The translations under genes and the position numbers were made by a program. Under the pieces are notes generated by a model. The model saw only the letters and a program-made list of their open reading frames with translations, did no database searches and had not been told where the DNA came from. From the NCBI GenBank assembly GCA_902362965.1, contig CABIYQ010000023.1:1-18135 (forward strand): a DNA stretch of 18,135 nt, given 5' to 3'. Below are positions 1-6,809 of the stretch, in pieces (position 1 is the stretch's first letter; every line of letters begins with the position of its first letter). The stretch is from Oscillospiraceae bacterium. GTDB lineage: Bacteria > Bacillota > Clostridia > Oscillospirales > Ruminococcaceae.

Positions 1-221
1 TGACTTATTGTATGAAATTTATCCTCTCCGGGTATCAGCGACAGTGAACCTCCGCTGTCCCATTTCATTATTAGATTTCCTGCATCATCTATAAAATCTA
101 CTGTTCCTTTAGAGCCTGGCGGTATTGGAAACGGATCGTTTTCCATACTGTCAAGGCATATTCTTGTCCCTTTTGGATATCTCTGCCGAAACAGTTCTAC
201 CTTTTTTTCATTGTATACCAA
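1..221 (-). CDS. DUF4314-type small protein, 3' end cut by window edge
   Basis: The reading frame begins at a TTG (219-221) six bases after GGAGGG (228-233) and stays open to the window edge, about 73 codons. The translation contains RYPKGTRICLDSM, PPGSKGTVDFIDD and MKWDSGGSLSLIPGEDKF. This is the pattern I know from DUF4314 proteins: a short SH3-like fold of unknown function, common on Firmicutes integrative elements and plasmids. The TTG is chosen because upstream ATGs run into stops within a few codons and the next in-frame ATG lies after the conserved KGTRI motif. It points to mobile-element backbone on this side of the conflict genes. Only a few C-terminal residues should be missing. Confidence 0.72.
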   Translation of the reverse strand, partial: MVYNEKKVELFRQRYPKGTRICLDSMENDPFPIPPGSKGTVDFIDDAGNLIMKWDSGGSLSLIPGEDKFHTIS

Positions 222-296
222 ATTTTTCCCTCCAAATTTTATTTTTTTATTATTTCTTACTTCCACATTCTGCATCCCTTCTTTCAGACATTAAAA

Positions 297-350
297 AAAG
301 CCGTTCTTGATTTTGCTTTTCCTCTTGTGGATAAGCAACAAAAACGGCTT
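297..350 (-). terminator. Bidirectional intrinsic terminator upstream of the DUF4314 gene
   Basis: The arms AAAGCCGTT (297-305) and AACGGCTTT (342-350) are perfect complements, and an inner pair TTGCTT/AAGCAA sits in the loop. Read on the minus strand the hairpin is followed by a run of Ts, and on the plus strand by ATTTTTT, so it can stop transcription both ways. It lies about 75 bases before the DUF4314 start and would insulate that gene from the operon upstream. Confidence 0.6.
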
Positions 351-373
351 TATTTTTTCTACATATACAAAAA

Positions 374-408
374 AGGCAGACTTGAGTTTTTCTTCCTCAA
401 ATCTGCTT
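374..408. terminator. Terminator-like hairpin
   Basis: GCAGA-c-TTGAG (376-386) pairs with CTCAA-a-TCTGC (396-406) with one internal mismatch and a 9-base loop. T-rich sequence follows on the plus strand. The arm ends extend weakly by A-T and G-T pairs. It is one of three hairpins stacked between the second conflict operon and the DUF4314 gene. Confidence 0.4.
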
Positions 409-520
409 CCATTTTCTTTTTATTTTCTTTTGTGTCGGTTCAAATCCCTCAAGTTGCCCAAAATCGCCCAAAAGCATCTATGGTTTTTTTATCTCTTTTT
501 TTTGCTCTCAAAACACGAAA

Positions 521-542
521 AAAGCCCGTAGATACGGGCTTT
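521..542 (-). terminator. Intrinsic terminator
   Basis: AAAGCCCG (521-528) and CGGGCTTT (535-542) form a GC-rich 8-bp stem with a 6-base loop. On the minus strand the stem runs into TTTTTT followed by CGTG, a standard Rho-independent terminator. It is the first strong stop for transcription coming from the HAD/TIR gene that ends at 919. Confidence 0.65.
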
Positions 543-549
543 ACGGCAC

Positions 550-601
550 TGTCATCTATTTTGTCAGTGCATGATGTAAAGCTCTGACAAAATAGATGAC
601 A
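550..601. repeat. Perfect 18-bp inverted repeat with 16-base loop
   Basis: TGTCATCTATTTTGTCAG (550-567) is the exact reverse complement of 584-601. The loop is 568-583. There is no T-run on either side, so it is not a typical terminator. It may be a recombination or protein-binding site, or the end of a small mobile element. Confidence 0.7.
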
Positions 602-823
602 TAGTTTTAGTAGGATGAGGGGTTCAGACTCCAACTTTTTTAAAATTTTATTTTGAAATTCAACAGTTTTTCATATTAGATTTAAAAATTCCAATAATAA
701 AAAATGCCTGAAATACCCTATAATAAAGGGTTTCGCGACAAAAAGTTAACGTCACTTGGACTTGGGGGTTCAAATGGCGTTACTCATATCAATAATTATG
801 AGTAATCGGTGTGGCTATGATGC
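602..823. other. Non-coding stretch with a small palindrome
   Basis: I see no gene here on either strand. The stretch is AT-rich apart from 719-780. It holds a 9-bp perfect inverted repeat TTACTCATA (780-788) / TATGAGTAA (797-805) with an 8-base spacer. It lies immediately downstream of the short reading frame at 824-907 and separates the conflict genes from the stacked hairpins. It could contain an element junction, but I could not find a matching direct repeat at the other side of the island. Confidence 0.4.
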
Positions 824-907
824 TTATTCATATGTTTTTGTGTCAGTAACTAAATAATATCCCTTTTTAAACTCAAATTCTTCATTTCTAATACTTTCTA
901 TATTAAT
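824..907 (-). pseudogene. Short reading frame with strong RBS but no usual start codon
   Basis: Directly after the HAD/TIR gene, whose TAG stop (919-921) overlaps it, lies GGAGGAG (913-919), the best ribosome binding site of this operon. Five bases later the frame begins with ATT (905-907) and encodes 27 residues, including NIESIRNEEFEFKKGYYLV, before TAA (824-826). The composition looks protein-like. There is no ATG, GTG or TTG at the right distance. The simplest reading is the 5' end of a further operon gene that lost its start codon and most of its length. Initiation at ATT is a rarer alternative. I do not recognise a family. Confidence 0.35.
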
Positions 908-918
908 GATCTCTCCTC

Positions 919-3672
919 CTATATATATATAATAGGTAGAGTCTCCTTTATTCTTACATCAGGCACAAAAGTGTTTTTTCTTATGTTGGACACAACTTTG
1001 TCTTGTTCCGAAAAGAAATATGCTGAGATGTTATTACTTAAAGCAATCTCTGCCAAATATCTGGTTCCACAGATATTCCTGATTACTTCAATTCTATCAT
1101 CTATTAAAAACGCAGCATGTATTCCAAAACATAACATATCTATTTTCTTATTATTGATAAGTGTCATTAATGTAATATCTGAAACAATGATAACTTTAAA
1201 TTTAAGATTCCTTTTGCCTATTTCTCTGCAATATTGAAAACAATCCTTATAGCTACTATTATTTTTCACGCTACACTCAGCTATATAAACCGTGGAAATA
1301 CGTTGGAATTGTTCATCAAATCCGCTGAGAAAATCCAAAACACGTTCACTCAAGCCGTATAAACCTATTTTTTTTGAGGATATATTATCCTCTATAATTA
1401 TGCTTGCCTTTCTTGATATACGCTTAGATATAAGCTTACGTTCATCTTGAATATCTTCTATTAGTTCCTTTAAAGCTTTTACTTTATTATTTGATTGATT
1501 GCAGCATTCAATAAGTTTATTATAAACAGTATCAAATGCAATATAATGTGGCTTTTGTGAGTAAATTTCCTTAAAGGCTTTGTTAAAGTTTCTTATCATA
1601 ATTCCTATAGAAGTGTCATTTTGTTGGTTGATTTCCCTTAGCTCACCTTGTATTTTAGATAGGAAAAGATCAATCGCTTGAGTTTCAGTAGGATTTCCTG
1701 ATATGTCATAAACCCAATCATAAATCTCATTTGGTATCTTTGTTAAGTCATTAGCGGAGATATCGCCTCCATATGTTACTTTATAGAGAAGTTTTAAAAA
1801 CTTGGTATGGTTCATTTTTATACATCCAACGCTAGAATCTATCGAATAAATCATCTCCTCATCGTCCGTATCATATACTACGATACTAATGAGCCCTGAT
1901 TGTTTCATGCTTTTTGAATACTTATTGAAAACGTTTTGAAAATCACGCTCATCGCATCCTATAAATAGTATTTTTTTTTGCGAAAAGATGACTTCAATAA
2001 ATGTAACCAAATCATCGTTCCTACCTTTTAAATCTTCAATGAAATACAAGTCACTATCTCTTTCCAGCGATCCTAATAAGTAAAATAATGGAATTTCCAT
2101 ACCAAATAAATCCCATTTTCTCAAGTCACTTGAACGTGATATTATTTCATAATTTTTTCCTATAGCTTGTAATGCTCTTTCAAGCATGTTGTCGTGAGCT
2201 AATGAAACGTATCCGGCAAAATTTAAATTTGAGAGAATTGTATGACTTCTTGAAACGCCTTGAAGATTATTAATATAAAAACCTTTTAGTATGTCTTGTA
2301 TATATGCAGATTTCCCTTTTCTCTGCATATATTCGCTTCTTGCCATTTCTATATCATTCGTGATTATTGATGGTTCAAGTTCTTTTATTCTTTTTAATAG
2401 AGCGAACTCCCCGACTTCTTCAGTGTTTGTTTTAAATTCGTTGATTGAGACCCCCTTCCCATATACTAAAACATATTTTCCATTAAGTATATCTTCAGCA
2501 ATAGAACGAATTACATTCAAAACAAGCATTTGATTACTGTGTGAATCAGCCCCCAGACATCTAAATACCCAGTTTGCAATCTCTATATATGATAAATCTG
2601 AGAAATTACTTGACTTTTCTTCAATATGAGCAGAACCAACAAATAAGTTATGTAATTTCTCAGCTGATTGAGCATCCATACCGTCATATGCATATATGAT
2701 TGAATGTGATAATACATATTCTGTGCTGTTAGAATGGGCTCGTTTAAAATATCCTAACTCATCATTAATCCAGCGACTAGTCATTCTTCCCCGACTATCT
2801 CTTTCAATACTACCATTTGCAACGAGTATAAATAACCTGCTGTTTGATGCAGCGTTCAATGTTATTTCTCCAAAATTGACATGTGTTTGTAGTGTGTGGC
2901 AAAAAACAGATAATCCCTTTGATCGCAAATAATTTGCTATATCTGTTGCTTTATTTGATGAACCTTTTTCTGATTCAGTTCCGTGGTATGCAATAAATAA
3001 ATCATACTCCCAATTATTCAGTACACTTAGATCATTCATGCTCAAATTCGCTTCTATTAGGTGTTTATTATATCTATCAACATATATAAAATCTATTCCC
3101 GCCTCAATGGCAGCAAGATAATCATTGATTCCATCTCCGAAATAGAGAGCATTTGATAAATGTACTCCCATTAGCGAAATACATTTTTCTATGGGTTCTT
3201 TATCGGGTTTTTGCTTAACTACATCCTCACGTCCAACAATTGCATGAAAAAATTTTGTTACACCATACTTATTTAGAACTCGGATTATACTTTCCTTATC
3301 ACGATTTGTTACAATTGCTATTTTCTTCCCGCTAGCGTATAATGTTTCAATTACTCTTTTGATTTCAGGGTACAATTCTGTTGTCTCCGAAATGATATCA
3401 TGTGTCTTTTGGTACAGTAATTTCCTAAACTCTTCAAAAGAGAGAGTAGGATTCTCCATTTCGTTATAAGTTGTTTCAAGAGGAACAGTTAAATAATGAA
3501 AAATTCTATTTTTATCGTAAACCGTATTACAACGTCTAAATGTATATTCATAGGCGGTATTTGCTGTTTTAAGAGTATCGGCTATTGTTAAATCAAAATC
3601 GAAAATATATGCTTCATATTCATATATATTTTTTTGCAGATTGCTGTCTGGAGTAATATTCATGGTTATCAC
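919..3672 (-). CDS. HAD phosphatase / TIR / SIR2-like / IF-2B-like four-domain protein
   Basis: This 917-residue protein probably belongs to a nucleotide-based conflict system. Residues 1-213 are a HAD hydrolase: DFDLT with nucleophile D25 and acid/base D27, the Thr of IVTN near 122, a Lys near 153-155, and GDGIND at 179-184. Residues 222-345 are TIR-like (FIAYHGT at 226-232), with candidate catalytic E305 in WINDEL. Residues 395-600 look SIR2-like (VLVYGKGVS 401-409, LLGSLERD about 532-539, FIGCDERD 570-577), but the usual TTNYD is degenerate. After a helical linker carrying PTETQA (661-666), residues 765-890 resemble the eIF2B/MtnA sugar-phosphate-isomerase fold. From residue 222 on it is a diverged paralogue of the 742-residue protein at 8012. 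Predicted roles are NAD+ cleavage (TIR, SIR2), phosphate removal (HAD) and ligand sensing or isomerisation (IF-2B); these are inferred. The start may be GTG at 3672 or ATG at 3663, the latter better placed after AAGAAAG. Confidence 0.85.
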   Translation of the reverse strand: MITMNITPDSNLQKNIYEYEAYIFDFDLTIADTLKTANTAYEYTFRRCNTVYDKNRIFHYLTVPLETTYNEMENPTLSFEEFRKLLYQKTHDIISETTELYPEIKRVIETLYASGKKIAIVTNRDKESIIRVLNKYGVTKFFHAIVGREDVVKQKPDKEPIEKCISLMGVHLSNALYFGDGINDYLAAIEAGIDFIYVDRYNKHLIEANLSMNDLSVLNNWEYDLFIAYHGTESEKGSSNKATDIANYLRSKGLSVFCHTLQTHVNFGEITLNAASNSRLFILVANGSIERDSRGRMTSRWINDELGYFKRAHSNSTEYVLSHSIIYAYDGMDAQSAEKLHNLFVGSAHIEEKSSNFSDLSYIEIANWVFRCLGADSHSNQMLVLNVIRSIAEDILNGKYVLVYGKGVSINEFKTNTEEVGEFALLKRIKELEPSIITNDIEMARSEYMQRKGKSAYIQDILKGFYINNLQGVSRSHTILSNLNFAGYVSLAHDNMLERALQAIGKNYEIISRSSDLRKWDLFGMEIPLFYLLGSLERDSDLYFIEDLKGRNDDLVTFIEVIFSQKKILFIGCDERDFQNVFNKYSKSMKQSGLISIVVYDTDDEEMIYSIDSSVGCIKMNHTKFLKLLYKVTYGGDISANDLTKIPNEIYDWVYDISGNPTETQAIDLFLSKIQGELREINQQNDTSIGIMIRNFNKAFKEIYSQKPHYIAFDTVYNKLIECCNQSNNKVKALKELIEDIQDERKLISKRISRKASIIIEDNISSKKIGLYGLSERVLDFLSGFDEQFQRISTVYIAECSVKNNSSYKDCFQYCREIGKRNLKFKVIIVSDITLMTLINNKKIDMLCFGIHAAFLIDDRIEVIRNICGTRYLAEIALSNNISAYFFSEQDKVVSNIRKNTFVPDVRIKETLPIIYI

Positions 3673-3971
3673 ACTTTCTTGCTTTAAGTAATTGTTTAAT
3701 ATAAATCAGTTGATCCAGCTTATCATCTATACCACCATATTCATTCAGTTCCTTTTCAACATAACTGTATTCAATCTGTACTTCATCCAATGACATCAAT
3801 TCAAACTTTTGGCACATGTCGATATAGTCAATCTTAGTGATATAATGATTGTTGCCCGAATAGGATAACGCTCTTCAATGGAAATTTTGGTTAGCCTCTC
3901 ACTTAACGCTTCAGCATATTTTCTTCCGCTGCCTCCGAAATGATGGGGATATCCTTGTATCTTTGAATCAT
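3620..3971 (-). pseudogene. Frameshifted small gene between the RyR membrane protein and the HAD/TIR protein
   Basis: An ATG at 3971 follows GGAG (3981-3984) by nine bases and lies 23 bases after the stop of the upstream membrane-protein gene, the usual operon spacing. Its frame reads MIQRYKDIPIISEAAEEN and then hits TAA after 22 codons. Protein-like sequence continues in a second frame (ALSERLTKISIEERYP) and then in a third (SGNNHYITKIDYIDMCQKF, LDEVQIEYSYVEKELNEYGG), which ends at 3620 inside the start of the HAD/TIR gene. The whole would be about 115 residues. I infer one gene broken by two frameshifts rather than three small genes, because the later frames have no ribosome binding sites. 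The family is unknown. Confidence 0.42.
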
Positions 3972-3994
3972 AGTTTGTTTCTCCAATAATGTAT

Positions 3995-5797
3995 TTACCA
4001 AATATCCTTTTTCCTATCACTTGGATCCAGATCATAATATGGTTTTAAGCAATGGTGTGTTTTGGCGATATCATCTCTAGGATAACCATATACATAACCT
4101 TCCGCACGCATATAAGCATTCCATCTACGGTGTTCCAAACATTGAAGCGAGTCTCTTTCATCAATGGGAAGTGCATCAATGCCATGATTTGGATTATTTA
4201 AAGTATCGGTTCCTTTAACGCCACAAATGTCACGTGCTTTTTTATGAATTACGGATGCAACAGACGAGTTGTAATTGTATTCGTATGCCCAGAACGACTC
4301 TTCATCTCCCCATTTCTTGTGCCTTTCTAATGCTATTGATTCAAGTTCTGAATTAATAATCACACTTTCTGAATACTCAAGTCGTATATCTCCGATGTAA
4401 TCTATATTATATGGTTGCCCTTTATAGTTTTTAGAATTGGCAAGGACCTTGGAAACCTTTGGATTTTTCGCAACAGTTTGGATAATTGGAGATAAACCAA
4501 ACCTTTTCCATATCATTCTCATGTTTGATGCGACTCTAATATTCTCTTCATCAGAACCAAGAGAAACAAAAACAAAAGTTGCTGGATTGGTTTGACTTAA
4601 TGTTTCAAATATTGTTGTAAGATCAGATGTGTTAACATCTATCTTGGAGTGAATAGTTATTGAATAGTCGCTTTCCCCATTTGTTGTAACACCATTGTAA
4701 TTTGGAGACAATAAGTCAGGACATAATGTTTTGAATTTAGCTTCGGCTTTTTTATCCTTGTCAAAAGCATTAATGCTCAGTTTATAGTCATCCATTTGAC
4801 AAAACCAAGCCAAAGCTTTTATCATTTCAATACCATAATCCCCCATACCTAAAACAACTGCATTTATGTGTTTTATCCCATTATTGTCAGGCATAGTAGC
4901 TCCACTAAATAGTTTATCGCCTTTTTTATAGAGTGTACGATATATAAGGGATTTCGTCTCATTGACTCTCCGCACCTTAACTTTTCCTTTATCAATTCCA
5001 GTTAATGCCAGTTCGCTCTCCCTAGTAGAAGAGAATAAAAATAATCTTGTGTTATTTCTATTCTTATATTTTTCAATAATTGTTAATGAATGATTAATAT
5101 TTTCAGTTTCATTTTCACCTATTATAAAGAAAGAGATCTCAACACCTTTTCTATGGCAATGAAATTTAGGAGCTAGGATATCCTGTTTAAATAGAATAGC
5201 ACCAATAGACTTAGCTCTATTTGATAAATCTAGGAATTCTTCCTCTTCTCTATCAACAACATCCGTAAAAACAATCACAAAATTTGGATGATTAGTCTTC
5301 AGATCAGATGCTAAAGTGATTGAACGCTCATTCAAATCGGAAAATACATATGCAGTTTTAAGAAAACTGCATATGTATCGCCTTCCTGCACTAAGACTCA
5401 TTAATGCAGAAGCAAGTGCTCCAACAGTTAAAAGTGGGGCAATAGTACATAAAATCGACATTGTGAGGATATAAGGCTGCTGAAGACAAAACTCTTCTTG
5501 TTTATTGATTGTTTCCAGTAACTCTTTTCCGTCCATATCAACTGTGAACACTTGCATAACATTTGCAAGTGACAATGATAATGTTTCAATGATTCTAAAA
5601 AGAGGATTATCCGAGAGGTCATCTGCAATATAGTTGATTGGAAACAAGCCACATAAAGTCGATATCACCATACCTACAAATACAACATTAATTGGTTTAG
5701 TAATTCCTGTTTTTTTCTTCTGATATGATACAACAGTAGCAACTATTATTACTACAATCCAGAGCCACACAAGAATAATTGTAATATTCCAAAACAT
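3995..5797 (-). CDS. Membrane-anchored double-Rossmann (TrkA-N-like) protein with C-terminal RyR domain
   Basis: The protein has 600 residues. Hydrophobic helices lie near 4-24, 36-57 and 108-134. A cytosolic part follows with two Rossmann-like segments: 147-265 (YVFSDLNERSITLASDL, FFIIGENETENI) and 310-450 with the nucleotide-binding turn GMGDYG (317-322) and an acidic strand end near FDKD. The last 60 residues match the RyR (ryanodine receptor) repeat family: an acidic/aromatic start, LEHRRWNAYMRAEGYVYG, then H-x-C-L-x-P-Y and a DLDPSDR turn. It starts at ATG after GAGGGAT, two bases after the stop of the RyR gene, so the two are probably translationally coupled. The TrkA-N fold in potassium channels binds NAD(H) or nucleotides. 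I infer a membrane effector or sensor gated by a nucleotide, possibly affecting ion flow. No pore-lining signature is visible. Confidence 0.8.
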   Translation of the reverse strand: MFWNITIILVWLWIVVIIVATVVSYQKKKTGITKPINVVFVGMVISTLCGLFPINYIADDLSDNPLFRIIETLSLSLANVMQVFTVDMDGKELLETINKQEEFCLQQPYILTMSILCTIAPLLTVGALASALMSLSAGRRYICSFLKTAYVFSDLNERSITLASDLKTNHPNFVIVFTDVVDREEEEFLDLSNRAKSIGAILFKQDILAPKFHCHRKGVEISFFIIGENETENINHSLTIIEKYKNRNNTRLFLFSSTRESELALTGIDKGKVKVRRVNETKSLIYRTLYKKGDKLFSGATMPDNNGIKHINAVVLGMGDYGIEMIKALAWFCQMDDYKLSINAFDKDKKAEAKFKTLCPDLLSPNYNGVTTNGESDYSITIHSKIDVNTSDLTTIFETLSQTNPATFVFVSLGSDEENIRVASNMRMIWKRFGLSPIIQTVAKNPKVSKVLANSKNYKGQPYNIDYIGDIRLEYSESVIINSELESIALERHKKWGDEESFWAYEYNYNSSVASVIHKKARDICGVKGTDTLNNPNHGIDALPIDERDSLQCLEHRRWNAYMRAEGYVYGYPRDDIAKTHHCLKPYYDLDPSDRKKDIW

Positions 5798-5799
5798 AA

Positions 5800-6093
5800 T
5801 TATCCCTCTTTACCTTCTTTTGTAATCTTATACCCCATTTTCACGATTAACCGCAAAGTTTCCATAGCCGTATTTCTATCAAAATCCTTCTCTGATTCAG
5901 GTAACTCATCATAAGGCACAAGACAGGGCGTAGTTTTAAGCTCAACATTCTTTTCTTCTCCATAAGTCCATCCTTCAGCAATTCTGCCAACAGCCCAGAC
6001 ATCGTGAACATTTGCTGCGATTTTTTCGGTCAAGGAAAGTAAATCCTCAGACAGCGAAACAGCAGAAGTATCAATAGGTTTAGGTAAATACAT
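5800..6093 (-). CDS. Stand-alone RyR-domain protein
   Basis: This 97-residue protein consists almost entirely of one RyR domain (Pfam RyR, PF02026): VHDVWAVGRIAEGWTYG, then CLVPYDELPESEKDFDRN and a C-terminal helix TLRLIVKMGYKI. These match the conserved W, GW-x-YG, L-V-P-Y and E-K-D-x-DR positions of the family. The ATG at 6093 follows AGGAG by about nine bases. In eukaryotic ryanodine receptors the repeat is a structural domain. In bacteria it is found beside nucleotide-dependent conflict genes and has been suggested to bind nucleotide-derived ligands. Its tight coupling to the downstream membrane protein, which ends in the same domain, suggests that the two share a ligand or pair with one another. 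Confidence 0.88.
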   Translation of the reverse strand: MYLPKPIDTSAVSLSEDLLSLTEKIAANVHDVWAVGRIAEGWTYGEEKNVELKTTPCLVPYDELPESEKDFDRNTAMETLRLIVKMGYKITKEGKEG

Positions 6094-6111
6094 AATTCAT
6101 TTCTCCTGCAA

Positions 6112-6450
6112 TCAATCATGAATTTTTTCTTTTGGTAACTCCATAACCTTTCTTATTTCTTCGGCAATGTCGTCATCCATTTTTATATGATATGGATTCC
6201 CATATCAGCAGCTCTCTGAAGAATTACATACTTTGCATCCCCAAAGCATAGAAGAGATTAGTGATTACTATGATATTATTGTAGTAACCTCCTCCCAATT
6301 GTTCTCCAACAGAGTACAGCTTATATAATCCCTCTGAAGAGAATCTACCGTTCTTACATGAAATGAAGTAAGGTAGGAGTCCGTAAGTAGCAAGAACATC
6401 AATTTCATTTGTAGTATCAATCGTTGAATTGGGATCATTAGCATCGTATA
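6112..6450 (-). pseudogene. DUF1887 (Card1/Can2-like) PD-(D/E)XK nuclease remnant
   Basis: One frame contains TTNEIDVLATYGLLPYFISC, then KNG, GLYKLYSVGEQLGGGYYNN and IIVITNL. This is the C-terminal nuclease core of DUF1887 proteins such as Card1: E-x-D, then S-C-K, then the helix and strand before the last motif. The frame then drifts to a stop, and the expected end, GDAKYVILQRAADMGIHII (the family's QRA-x-DMGI ending), appears in the next frame up to a stop at 6183-6185. A possible tail (KMDDDIAEEIRKVM) lies in a third frame ending at 6112. The N-terminal half of the gene is absent. It is a decayed fragment of a nuclease normally activated by cyclic oligoadenylate or used in conflict systems, and it cannot make a functional enzyme. 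Confidence 0.62.
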
Positions 6451-6634
6451 ATCTGTATATGACCATCGTTCGCCACCATGCTACCAGAATCATCATAGAC
6501 AGCTGAATTTTTTTCTTAGAGGTACGGACTTCATCACCAGTTTTTGCTAATGCATTAATTGGGAGTTAAATGAATAGCATTATTGTAGATAATATTATTA
6601 TCAGTTTACTTATTATACATAATCGCTTGGTCAT
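6440..6634 (-). pseudogene. Remnant of a secreted von Willebrand A (vWA) domain protein
   Basis: From ATG at 6632-6634 the frame encodes a signal peptide: basic MTKR, a hydrophobic core, and an INALA cleavage site before KTGDEVRTSKKK. It carries an in-frame TAA (6566-6568) within the hydrophobic core. After a run of seven As the sense shifts by one base to NSAVYDDSGSMV, where D-x-S-G-S is the metal-binding MIDAS motif of vWA domains. It then shifts again to GERWSYTDYTM, which fits the following W and Y positions. After about 60 codons the vWA sequence stops and the nuclease remnant begins. At least one nonsense change, two frameshifts and a large deletion are needed. The assignment rests on the MIDAS motif plus the signal peptide. 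Confidence 0.5.
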
Positions 6635-6767
6635 TGTTTTACACTTTTTACGATGTTGTAAAGCTTTTCATAAAGTTTATATCGAGTGAATAATACGAAT
6701 GGAATCGACGGTGAAATCTAAAATAAGTGCTTGCACAAAAGTATAAAACTATTATTTATATTGCAAA

Positions 6768-6803
6768 CAGCTACAATTCAACTATCCTTCGGAATTGTAG
6801 CTG
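6768..6803 (-). terminator. 12-bp hairpin closing the first conflict operon
   Basis: CAGCTACAATTC (6768-6779) and GAATTGTAGCTG (6792-6803) are perfect complements with a 12-base loop. The hairpin starts seven bases after the stop of the kinase gene on the minus strand. Only TTT-G follows, so the U-tract is short, but position and stem strength make it the likely end of the operon that begins at 12604. Confidence 0.6.
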
Positions 6804-6809
6804 CTTGAA

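Noticed and set aside
326..334. Perfect DnaA-box match (TTATCCACA on the minus strand)
   Set aside because: It is single, lies in the loop of a terminator hairpin, and no clustered boxes, AT-rich unwinding element or replication gene is near.
432..460. GGTTCAAATCC sequence resembling a tRNA T-arm, and similar GGGGGTTCAAAT near 762-773
   Set aside because: The flanking bases do not form a T-stem, and no acceptor, D-arm or anticodon arm can be built.
449..634. Minus-strand 61-codon frame across the 18-bp inverted repeat
   Set aside because: It crosses a terminator and the inverted repeat, has no ribosome binding site and low protein-like character.
6224..6496. Reading the 90-codon frame as an intact small gene
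   Set aside because: It starts inside vWA-like sequence, has no ribosome binding site, and the nuclease motif end continues in another frame, so it is part of a scar.
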